DNA from: DAOUCV01 sp034432095
Lineage (GTDB): Bacteria; Chloroflexota; Dehalococcoidia; Dehalococcoidales; UBA2162
Direction of reading: 5' to 3'
Length of the DNA: 20,362 nt
NCBI GenBank assembly: GCA_034432095.1
Contig: DAOUCV010000041.1
Coordinates: 1 to 20,362 of the forward strand
This document shows positions 14,033-20,362 of this stretch, piece by piece; the first letter of the stretch is position 1, and the number at the start of each line of letters is the position of its first letter. The notes beneath the pieces are model-generated. The model saw only the letters and a list, made by a program, of their open reading frames with translations, made no database searches and had not been told where the DNA came from. Position numbers and translations under genes: made by a program.

Positions 14033-14382
14033 TTCACCAACTCAAGCTGAACCATGGGCGCGCCGTCACCCAACCTGCGTCCTAATTTGGTGATGCGGGT
14101 ATAGCCGCCAGGGCGCTCAGCATACCTTTTGGCAAGTTCAGAAAAGACCTTATCGGCTACCTTCTTATCAAGAATAAAGGATAGCGCCTGGCGACGGGAG
14201 TGAAGGTCGCCGTGCTTACCCAGGGTAATCATCTTTTCCGCTAGGCCTCGAACCTGCTTAGCCTTGGCCTCCGTAGTCGTAATCCTCTCGTAACCCAGAA
14301 GGTCAGTCACCAGATTACGATACATTGCTCTCCGGTAATCTACGGTCTTACCCGATTTCCCCTCAACTGTCTTACGCCCCAT
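14029..14382 (-). CDS. rplQ: Ribosomal protein bL17
   Basis: Large-subunit protein L17, 117 residues. Signature parts are RRAMYRNLVTDLLGYERITTTEAKAKQVRGLAEKMITLGK and the C-terminal GGYTRITKLGRRLGDGAPMVQLELV. The N-terminus MGRKTVEGKSGKTVDYRRA differs from the common MRHRxxGRKLxRxxxHR form, though the basic character is kept. The start is ATG with AGAGGT nine bases upstream; the gene is 15 bases after rpoA. Confidence 0.97.
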   Translation of the reverse strand: MGRKTVEGKSGKTVDYRRAMYRNLVTDLLGYERITTTEAKAKQVRGLAEKMITLGKHGDLHSRRQALSFILDKKVADKVFSELAKRYAERPGGYTRITKLGRRLGDGAPMVQLELVK

Positions 14383-14397
14383 ATCCTATACCTCTTG

Positions 14398-15387
14398 TCA
14401 CCAAATTGCTGCCTCATTTGGCCCGGGGGCTTTCACCTCCTCCTCGCCCTCTTTGACGTGCGGGGCGAGAGAGAGTCCCATTGCCGCAAGACGGTCCAGT
14501 AACTCCTGTTTAGATTTCTGTCCAAAATTGCGTAACGCCATCAGCTCTTTCTCTTCTTTGCTCAACAACTCTCCCACCGTAGCGATGCCACCACGCCTCA
14601 GGCAATTCATAGTACGCACCGATAAGTTCAGTTGCTCCACCGGCATGCGATATAGCTCCTCAGGAATACCTAAGGTGGTGGGCTTTTCCTCCGCCTCAAC
14701 CTGGGACAGGCGGACATAATTGACAAACGGGGATAGTTGCTCCGTCAGAATTTGAGCACCCTGGCTAATTGCCTCAGCCGGCGATATAGTACCATCCGTC
14801 CATACTTCCAGATACAATCGTTCACGGCTGGTTTCCTGACCAACATAAATTGGCTCAACGGTAAAATTAACCTTGCGCATTGGGCTAAAGATCGCGTCCA
14901 CCGGAATTACTCCCAACGGCAGATTGTTAGTAGATTCAGCCTCCTTATAGCCCTTGCCCAATTCCACATCGAACTCTACATAAAGCCTGGCCTCGGGTGA
15001 ATCCAGGGTAGCCAGATAAAGCTCAGGATTAGCAATTTCAAAGTCAGCCGAGGGCTTAATATCCGCAGCACAAACTCGCCCCTCTCCCGCCACCTCCAAT
15101 ATTAGCTTGCCCGGGCGACCGGAAAGGGGCTTTAACCTGAGGGCTTTAACATTTAAGAGAAACTCCGTAACGTCTTCCTTTACATAAGGGATAGCGCGGA
15201 ATTCGTGCTCGATTCCCTCAATCTTAACCCGGGTCACCGCGGCTCCCTGGAGCTGGCTAAGCAGCACTCGCCGCAGGGCATTTCCCAGAGTAATGCCAAA
15301 ACCCTTTTCCAGTGGTTCGGCGACAAACCGTCCATAGTTATCTCTACTTTCAACACACTCAGCTTTAGGCACTACAAGATGAGACAA
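14398..15387 (-). CDS. rpoA: RNA polymerase alpha subunit
   Basis: The 329-residue protein has the N-terminal assembly domain (VAEPLEKGFGITLGNALRRVLLSQLQGAAVT) and the C-terminal DNA-binding domain (PVEQLNLSVRTMNCLRRGGIATVGELL). In that domain the Arg and Asn that match E. coli R265 and N268 are kept, while Ala267 is Met and Lys271 is Arg, so UP-element contact is plausible. The tail after the domain is acidic (KEGEEEVKAPGPNEAAIW). The start is TTG 15387, preceded by AGGAGGT six bases away; no ATG gives the correct N-terminus. It is 12 bases after rpsD. Confidence 0.98.
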   Translation of the reverse strand: MSHLVVPKAECVESRDNYGRFVAEPLEKGFGITLGNALRRVLLSQLQGAAVTRVKIEGIEHEFRAIPYVKEDVTEFLLNVKALRLKPLSGRPGKLILEVAGEGRVCAADIKPSADFEIANPELYLATLDSPEARLYVEFDVELGKGYKEAESTNNLPLGVIPVDAIFSPMRKVNFTVEPIYVGQETSRERLYLEVWTDGTISPAEAISQGAQILTEQLSPFVNYVRLSQVEAEEKPTTLGIPEELYRMPVEQLNLSVRTMNCLRRGGIATVGELLSKEEKELMALRNFGQKSKQELLDRLAAMGLSLAPHVKEGEEEVKAPGPNEAAIW

Positions 15388-15399
15388 AACGCTACCTCC

Positions 15400-16008
15400 T
15401 TATCGCGAGTAATACTCAACTACCGCCTTCCCGTCAAATTCGGCGCCAATCTCATCAGGAGTGGGTAAAGATATAGCTTGACCCACAAGGTTCTGCCTAT
15501 CCAAGCTTAACCAACTGACCACGGATTTAGCCTGAATATTCTGCAGCAGCTGCTTATAATACTCGGTCTTGGTATCCTTCCAGCTAATGGTATCGCCTTC
15601 TTTGACCAGGTATGAAGGGATATTAACCCGGCGTCCATTAAGCAAAATATGCCCGTGTTGAACGAGCTGGCGAGCTTGAGCACGGGAGTCAGCGAACCCC
15701 AAACGATAGACTACATTATCCAGCCGCCTCTCCAGCAGTACCAGTAGATTTTCGCCAGTGATACCCTGCTGTTTTGCCGCCTGAGCAAAAATGCGTTTAA
15801 ACTGTCTCTCCAGAACTCCATAGGCATAGCGGAGTTTCTGCTTCTCAATTAATTGAAGACCACGGTCAGAGACTCTACGCCGGCGGCCTGATATTCTCTT
15901 TCGCCTCTCCATAGCGCACTTAGGAGTAAGACACCGGCTACCCTTGAGCATCAACTTCTCGCCGCAGCGACGACACAACTTACAAACTGCATCTGTATAT
16001 CTTGCCAT
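15400..16008 (-). CDS. rpsD: Ribosomal protein uS4, zinc-type
   Basis: Small-subunit S4, 202 residues, a primary 16S rRNA binder and in many bacteria the autoregulator of the alpha operon. The N-terminus has the cysteine-containing zinc form: C9, C12, C15, C26 and C31, one more Cys than the usual four. The S4 RNA-binding domain is ENLLVLLERRLDNVVYRLGFADSRAQARQLVQHGHILLNGRRVNIPSY. The start is ATG 16008. It lies in the standard place between rpsK and rpoA. Confidence 0.97.
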   Translation of the reverse strand: MARYTDAVCKLCRRCGEKLMLKGSRCLTPKCAMERRKRISGRRRRVSDRGLQLIEKQKLRYAYGVLERQFKRIFAQAAKQQGITGENLLVLLERRLDNVVYRLGFADSRAQARQLVQHGHILLNGRRVNIPSYLVKEGDTISWKDTKTEYYKQLLQNIQAKSVVSWLSLDRQNLVGQAISLPTPDEIGAEFDGKAVVEYYSR

Positions 16009-16017
16009 TTCTCTACC

Positions 16018-16410
16018 TTACACCCGCCTTCTTTTTGGAGGGCGACAGCCAGCGTGCGGGAGAGGGGTCACATCCGTAATACTGGTAATATAAAGACCCG
16101 CACTCTGGAGAGAACGAATGGCGGCCTCCCGCCCACTGCCCGGACCCTTCACATAAACCCCCACCTGACGCAAGCCGTGTTCCATAGCTTTCCGCGCCGC
16201 ATCATGAGCGGCCAAATGAGCCGCATAAGGCGTGCCCTTGCGTGAGCCTTTAAACCCGGCTGTCCCCGAGCTCCCCCAGGCAATAACGTTCCCCTGGGGG
16301 TCGGTGAGAGTCACTATGGTATTATTAAAACTGGATTGAATATAGGCCCTCCCGCTGGGAATAGATTTGCGTTCCCGCCTTCTTACCTTGGTCCTTCTCC
16401 CCTGTGTCAC
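16018..16410 (-). CDS. rpsK: Ribosomal protein uS11, with Ala at the isoaspartate site
   Basis: Small-subunit platform protein S11, 130 residues, with VQSSFNNTIVT-like YIQSSFNNTIVTLTDPQGN, GSSGTAGFKGSRKGTPYAA and the C-terminal GCRPPKRRRV. The near-invariant PHNGCRP motif reads PHAGCRP here (A120), removing the Asn that forms isoaspartate in E. coli uS11. The codon is GCT, clearly read. The start is GTG 16410 with GGAGAGGAAG directly upstream. Confidence 0.97.
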   Translation of the reverse strand: MTQGRRTKVRRRERKSIPSGRAYIQSSFNNTIVTLTDPQGNVIAWGSSGTAGFKGSRKGTPYAAHLAAHDAARKAMEHGLRQVGVYVKGPGSGREAAIRSLQSAGLYITSITDVTPLPHAGCRPPKRRRV

Positions 16411-16440
16411 CTTCCTCTCCTATCTAGTTATTTACCTCGG

Positions 16441-16830
16441 TTACTTCTTGGCCATGCCTCGCTTCTTGCCTCGGCCGGCTACCGTTTGACGAGGCCCCCG
16501 CCGGGTGCGGGCATTAGTGCGCGTCCTCTGCCCCCTGACCGGCAGATTATGTCGGTGCCTGATACCCCGATAGCAGCCAATTTCAATAAGGCGTTTGATA
16601 TTAAGGTTAACCTCTTTTCTGAGTTCACCCTCAACCCGGTACTCACGGTCAATAATCTCCCGGATACGATTAAGCTCGTCTTCGGTAAGCTCATCCGCTT
16701 TAACATCAGAGTTGACTCCAGCCTGAGCTAGAACTCTCTGACTCAAGGTAGGGCCAATGCCATAGACATAGCGTAAAGCAATTCCAATATGCTTGTTTCC
16801 AGGGATTTCAACTCCAGCGATACGTGGCAC
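16441..16830 (-). CDS. rpsM: Ribosomal protein uS13
   Basis: Small-subunit head protein S13, 129 residues, which contacts the 50S subunit and P-site tRNA. Signature parts are RIAGVEIPGNKHIGIALRYVYGIG at the N-terminus and GIRHRHNLPVRGQRTRTNARTRRGPR near the C-terminus, with a basic tail GRGKKRGMAKK. The start is GTG with AAGGAGGGAAAGG just before it. Confidence 0.98.
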   Translation of the reverse strand: MPRIAGVEIPGNKHIGIALRYVYGIGPTLSQRVLAQAGVNSDVKADELTEDELNRIREIIDREYRVEGELRKEVNLNIKRLIEIGCYRGIRHRHNLPVRGQRTRTNARTRRGPRQTVAGRGKKRGMAKK

Positions 16831-16856
16831 CCTTTCCCTCCTTATTCGGTAAAATG

Positions 16857-16970
16857 CTAACCTTGTCTCTGCTTATGCTTGGGGTTGGGACAAATCACCA
16901 TAACTACCCCCCGCCGCTTTACCACCTTGCACTTTTCACACCTAACTTTAACTGAAGCTTTAACTTTCAC
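16857..16970 (-). CDS. rpmJ: Ribosomal protein bL36, zinc-type
   Basis: A 37-residue protein starting MKVKASVKVRCEKCK and ending NPKHKQRQG. The zinc ligands are C11, C14, C27 and H32. The GTG start at 16970 gives the family N-terminus; a second GTG two codons upstream is less likely. AAGGGTGG lies upstream. It sits between infA and rpsM as expected, 23 bases after infA. Confidence 0.96.
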   Translation of the reverse strand: MKVKASVKVRCEKCKVVKRRGVVMVICPNPKHKQRQG

Positions 16971-16993
16971 GTCCACCCTTATTTTAAATAGAA

Positions 16994-17212
16994 TTACTTA
17001 AACCGATAGGTAATCCTGCCGCGGCTCAGGTCATAAGGCGATAGCTCGACCAACACCCTATCGCCAGGTAGAATCCTGATATAATTCATCCTCATTTTGC
17101 CCGAGATATGAGCTAAAACCTTGTGTCCGTTGGCCAGCTCGACCCGAAACATGGCGTTGGGCAACGATTCAACAGCTACCCCTTCAACCTCAATCGTCTC
17201 TTTTTTAGGCAT
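16994..17212 (-). CDS. infA: Translation initiation factor IF-1
   Basis: A 72-residue single OB-fold protein that binds the A-site of the 30S subunit. Key parts are VEGVAVESLPNAMFRVELANGHKVLAHISGKMRMNYIRILPGDRVLVELSPYDLSRGRITYR. The start ATG has GGGGAG only three to four bases upstream, a short spacing. It lies 11 bases after map. Confidence 0.98.
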   Translation of the reverse strand: MPKKETIEVEGVAVESLPNAMFRVELANGHKVLAHISGKMRMNYIRILPGDRVLVELSPYDLSRGRITYRFK

Positions 17213-17223
17213 AGACTCCCCAT

Positions 17224-17973
17224 TTACAGACTAGTCAGTACCTCAGCCCCATCGTCAGTGATGGCGATGGTGTGCTCAAAGTGTGCCGAAAGACTACCGT
17301 CATTAGTAAGCACTGTCCACTGGTTATCATCGAGTCTGGTGCGCCAGTCACCAATATTCACCATCGGCTCAAGGGCAAGGGTCATGCCTTTCTTCAGCAC
17401 TGGTCCCTGTCCCTTTAAACCGAAGTTAGGTATTTGAGGCTCCTCATGCATCTCCCGCCCGATGCCATGACCGGTATATTCTCTCACCACTGAATACCCT
17501 CTCGACTCAGCATAATGCTGGATGGCGGCGGAAATATCGCCCAGCCTCCTCCCAGCACGAGCGGCGGCAATGCCGGCTTTCAGGGCACCCTCGGTAGTTT
17601 CCACAAGCCTCTTAGCCTCCTGACTAATATTGCCCACACCTACGGTCACCGCGGCATCACTCTGAAAACCCATAAAAATTGCTCCAAGGTCAAGGGAGAC
17701 GATATCTCCCTCGCGCAAGACCCGTTTCCCCGGGATTCCATGCACGATTTCGTCATTTATGGAAACACATATATTAGCGGGAAATCCTCGATATCCCTTA
17801 AACGAGGGCTTGGCTCCCAGTTTCTTCAGCTCTCTAGCAGCAATGACATCCAATTCCTCGGTTTTTATCCCTGGTTTCACCTTTAGCTTTAACACCTCCA
17901 GCACAGTAGCGACAATCCTGCCCGCCTGGCGCATTGCGGCAAGCTCCTCGTCTGACTTAATGATTATACTCAT
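17224..17973 (-). CDS. map: Methionine aminopeptidase, type I
   Basis: Removes the N-terminal methionine from new proteins. The 249-residue protein keeps all metal ligands: D95 and D106 (VSLDLGAIFMGFQSDAAVT), H169 (YTGHGIGREMHEEP), E202 (LALEPM) and E233 (AHFEHTI), plus substrate His H79. It lacks the N-terminal zinc finger of the eukaryote-type proteins. The ATG overlaps the adk stop in ATGA (4 bases), which suggests coupled translation. Confidence 0.97.
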   Translation of the reverse strand: MSIIIKSDEELAAMRQAGRIVATVLEVLKLKVKPGIKTEELDVIAARELKKLGAKPSFKGYRGFPANICVSINDEIVHGIPGKRVLREGDIVSLDLGAIFMGFQSDAAVTVGVGNISQEAKRLVETTEGALKAGIAAARAGRRLGDISAAIQHYAESRGYSVVREYTGHGIGREMHEEPQIPNFGLKGQGPVLKKGMTLALEPMVNIGDWRTRLDDNQWTVLTNDGSLSAHFEHTIAITDDGAEVLTSL

Positions 17974-18638
17974 CTCTCCCTCGGGTAAACAAACTCCCCC
18001 CTAAGAGATTCTACTATTCTTCTCCCCACCTCGTCCACACTCCCCTCTCCATCTATTTCTACTAGCTTACCCGCCTGAGCATAGTAATCAATAAGTGGCG
18101 CAGTCTCAGTAAAATAGACCTCGAGTCTCTTCTTGGCTGTTTCCACGGTATCGTCAGGGCGCTGGTACAAATCACCACCACACCGGTCACACTTCCCCCA
18201 GACCCGCGGAGGAGAGTTAATAGCATGATACGGGGTCTGGCATTGACGACAAATCCAGCGCCCACTCAAGCGCTTGAGCAGTTCTGCCTCTGAGACCTTG
18301 ATATATACCACCTTATCCAAAGCCCTACCCTCCTTAGCCAGAGCTTTGTCCAATGCCTGGGCCTGTTTCAGATTGCGGGGGAAACCATCAAAGATTACCC
18401 CTCCCTTACAATCTGAGGCTGATATACGCTCCAGAACCATTCGCATCGTTATTTCGTCAGGGACCAGCACCCCTTTCTCCATATAGGACTTGGCCTGTAC
18501 GGCTAACTGGGTTCCCCGCTCTAGTGCCTGCCGAAACAGGTCACCAGTGGCAATATGTGCCAGCTTCAGCTCACGTGCCACCCTAGCCGCCTGCGTTCCC
18601 TTGCCGGCACCCGGAGCACCCAGAAAAACAAGATACAC
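17970..18638 (-). CDS. adk: Adenylate kinase, zinc-LID type
   Basis: Makes two ADP from ATP and AMP. The P-loop is GAPGAGKGT (7-15), the AMP region is ATGDLFR, the catalytic segment is FDGFPRN (83-89), and the LID domain carries four cysteines C130, C133, C150 and C153, a structural zinc site common in Gram-positive and thermophilic kinases. Length is 222 residues. The start is GTG with AGGAGGG seven bases upstream. It lies 39 bases after secY. Confidence 0.98.
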   Translation of the reverse strand: MYLVFLGAPGAGKGTQAARVARELKLAHIATGDLFRQALERGTQLAVQAKSYMEKGVLVPDEITMRMVLERISASDCKGGVIFDGFPRNLKQAQALDKALAKEGRALDKVVYIKVSEAELLKRLSGRWICRQCQTPYHAINSPPRVWGKCDRCGGDLYQRPDDTVETAKKRLEVYFTETAPLIDYYAQAGKLVEIDGEGSVDEVGRRIVESLRGEFVYPRER

Positions 18639-18677
18639 CTTTTCCCTCCTGTATGCAACCCGCCTTTGAGAGCGGTG

Positions 18678-19997
18678 TCATTTAATAAAGCCTTCATAGC
18701 GCCGCATTGTCAGTTGTGCCTCCATCTGCTTCATGGTATCCAAAACTACCCCAACCACAATTAATAGACCCATGCTGGACAGCTGTATCGTCTGGACATC
18801 GGTAACCTCCCGGGCTAAGAAGGGTATTACCGCCACTATAGCAAGAAAGAGGGCGCCTGCCCAGGTAATACGGCTGACTACCTGGTTTAAATAATCCGCG
18901 GTATGTTTTCCCGGTCGGATCCCGGGGACGAAGCCCCCCTGCCGTTGCAGGGTGCCAGCCAAATCCTGCTGCTCAAAAATCACCATAGTATAAAAGAAGG
19001 CAAAGGCAATCGTCAGTAGAAAATAGAGCCCCCAGTACACTAAGCCCAGTGGCAAGGCTGTACTAGGACTAAATATCTCCATAATGTAATTAGCTAGGTT
19101 AGGGTTATCAGCCGGACCGGCAAAATAACTGGCTATCATCCCCGGGAACATGACCATAGACATAGAAAAGATGAGAGGTATCATCCCGGCGGCGTTCACC
19201 CGCAGCGGAATATGGGTTGACCCGGCTTGCCGATACATTCGGTCGCCACGAAAGACGGTGCGAGCATACTGCACGGGAATACGGCGGTGTGCCTCGGTAA
19301 AGTAGACTATGGCCAGAATGGTAACTAGGGCAATGAGAATGTAAGCCACCAGACCAGCCACCTGCCCCTGCTGCCAAGCCAGCAAGCCGCCGCCAGCCGA
19401 TTGCCAGTAGCCAGCGACAATGCCGGCAAAGATTATTATGGATACACCGTTACCGATACCGTATTCAGTAATAAGCTCACCCAGCCAGACCAGGAAGATG
19501 GTGCCAGCGGTCAATGCCAGAACCATGGCGGCTGTGGGCAACAACTCGGCACTGGCCAAAACACCCTCACGCCGGAGCAAGACTAACTGCCCGTAACCAG
19601 CAAAAGCAGCTACGGGCACCGTCAGCCAGTGAGTAATCTGATTAATCTTCCGCTGACCGGCTTCGCCCTCCTGGGAAATAGCCTGCAGGCGTGGTATAAG
19701 TGGCACCAAAAGCGTCATAACAATTGAAGCCGTGATATAAGGGTAAACCCCCATCGCGGCAATACTGAAGTTCCGCATGGCACCGCCACTGAACATGTCC
19801 AGCATACCCAGCAAGGCATTTTGTTCAAACAGGTTTTTCAGGGCGGCCACGTCCACCCCAGGCAGAGGAATATGAGCCACAAAGCGGAATACTACCAGCA
19901 TACCTAAAGTCATAAGAATGCGACGCCTTAAGTCGGGCAGACGGAAGGCGTCAATCATCGCCTGAAGAAGGCGTGGCCTAGTTTGCCTCGGACGCAT
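18678..19997 (-). CDS. secY: Preprotein translocase subunit SecY
   Basis: The channel of the Sec secretion system, about ten membrane segments, 439 residues. Conserved parts are IPLPGVD at the start of the plug region, GGAMRNFSIAAMGVYPYITASI, GIGNGVSIIIFAGI, YARTVFRGDRMYRQAGSTHIPLRVNAAGMIPLIFSMSM, and DLAGTLQRQGGFVPGIRPG in the large cytoplasmic loop. I chose ATG 19997 because GGAGGAGGT lies just before it. An ATG at 20033 would add 12 residues inside rplO with no ribosome site. Its start overlaps the rplO stop by 20 bases. Confidence 0.97.
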   Translation of the reverse strand: MRPRQTRPRLLQAMIDAFRLPDLRRRILMTLGMLVVFRFVAHIPLPGVDVAALKNLFEQNALLGMLDMFSGGAMRNFSIAAMGVYPYITASIVMTLLVPLIPRLQAISQEGEAGQRKINQITHWLTVPVAAFAGYGQLVLLRREGVLASAELLPTAAMVLALTAGTIFLVWLGELITEYGIGNGVSIIIFAGIVAGYWQSAGGGLLAWQQGQVAGLVAYILIALVTILAIVYFTEAHRRIPVQYARTVFRGDRMYRQAGSTHIPLRVNAAGMIPLIFSMSMVMFPGMIASYFAGPADNPNLANYIMEIFSPSTALPLGLVYWGLYFLLTIAFAFFYTMVIFEQQDLAGTLQRQGGFVPGIRPGKHTADYLNQVVSRITWAGALFLAIVAVIPFLAREVTDVQTIQLSSMGLLIVVGVVLDTMKQMEAQLTMRRYEGFIK

Positions 19998-20362
19998 ACC
20001 CCACCTCCTCCGCTCTGCCCCCTGCCGCCTCAATCTTAGCCTTCGCCGCTGAGGAGAAACGGTGTGCCTTTACCAAAAGGGGGCGGTTAATTTCGCCATC
20101 AGCCAGAACCTTGATTGGTCGTCGCAGGGACTTCACCAACCCGCTAGCCAGCAATCTTTCTGGTGTTACCTCACTCCCTGCCTCAAACATATTAAGCTTC
20201 GTGATATTAATAACGTTATATTCGGCTCTAAAGGTATTGACAAAGCCGCGCTTCTGCGGCAAGCGTTTAATTAAAGGTAACTGCCCACCTTCAAAGCCGC
20301 GCTTGACCCGGTAGCCAGCGCGGGACTTTTGCCCTTTGCAGCCCCGCCCCGAATAGGTACCG
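19978..20362 (-). CDS. rplO: Ribosomal protein uL15, N-terminus beyond the window
   Basis: About 127 residues of L15 are visible to the stop; the 5' part runs off the right edge. Reading in from the edge gives GTYSGRGCKGQKSRAGYRVK, then RGFEGGQLPLIKRLPQKRGF, and the C-terminal globular part ending EEVGYASEAN. The glycine/lysine-rich segment has Cys where His is usual (SGRGHKGQKSR). It is the first visible gene of the leftward spc/alpha block and couples to secY through a 20-base overlap. Confidence 0.95.
   Translation of the reverse strand, partial: GTYSGRGCKGQKSRAGYRVKRGFEGGQLPLIKRLPQKRGFVNTFRAEYNVINITKLNMFEAGSEVTPERLLASGLVKSLRRPIKVLADGEINRPLLVKAHRFSSAAKAKIEAAGGRAEEVGYASEAN

Noticed and set aside
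19998..20033. Longer secY starting at ATG 20033
   Set aside because: GGAGGAGGT lies directly before ATG 19997, and the extra residues would lie inside rplO.
1..20362. CRISPR array, tRNA/rRNA, phage or toxin-antitoxin system
   Set aside because: No regularly spaced repeats, tRNA-like folds, rRNA segments or recognisable mobile or defence genes were seen on either strand.

Overview
The window is a stretch of bacterial chromosome made up mostly of housekeeping genes. I infer Chloroflexota, probably class Dehalococcoidia: the ribosomal proteins, RecA, RNase Y and SecY read as that lineage, an acyl-CoA ligase and two enoyl-CoA hydratase paralogs sit beside the ribosomal cluster, and the intergenic spaces carry short GC-rich hairpin repeats of a kind I associate with metagenomic Dehalococcoidia. 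This placement rests on recognition, not on a search. No phage, IS transposase, CRISPR array, rRNA or tRNA gene was seen.

Layout. (1) 1-993: the 5' part of a leftward amidohydrolase_2 family gene, then a 460-base divergent intergenic region with inverted copies of a hairpin repeat and a direct repeat. (2) 994-2529, rightward: a phenylacetate-CoA-ligase-like enzyme (PaaK family) and a 63-residue coiled-coil protein. (3) 2696-8448, rightward: recA, a terminator-like hairpin, recX, rny (RNase Y), ymdB, a PHP-domain phosphoesterase and plsY. The last three are tightly packed. (4) 8438-12330, leftward: acyl-CoA synthetase, enoyl-CoA hydratase 1, hydratase 2 and a MagIII-like DNA glycosylase with an iron-sulfur motif. 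(5) 12398-20362, leftward: the end of the spc operon plus the alpha operon in the order rplO-secY-adk-map-infA-rpmJ-rpsM-rpsK-rpsD-rpoA-rplQ-truA-rplM-rpsI, with frequent 4-base stop/start overlaps.

The ribosomal block makes translation, secretion and transcription core parts. The recA-recX pair serves recombination and its control, and rny/ymdB concern RNA turnover and cyclic-nucleotide or phosphodiester chemistry. The ligase/hydratase cluster looks like part of beta-oxidation-type acyl-CoA or aromatic acyl-CoA metabolism. Genes 3 and 4 converge and overlap by 11 bases at plsY/acyl-CoA synthetase.

I did not find a clearly new system. The observations most worth checking are: an Asn-to-Ala change at the near-universal Asn-Gly (isoaspartate) site of ribosomal protein uS11; two genes whose -10 boxes sit so close to the start codon that leaderless transcripts are predicted; the two-module hairpin repeat family; active-site differences between the two hydratases; and the heavy use of GTG/TTG starts (14 of 26 visible starts).
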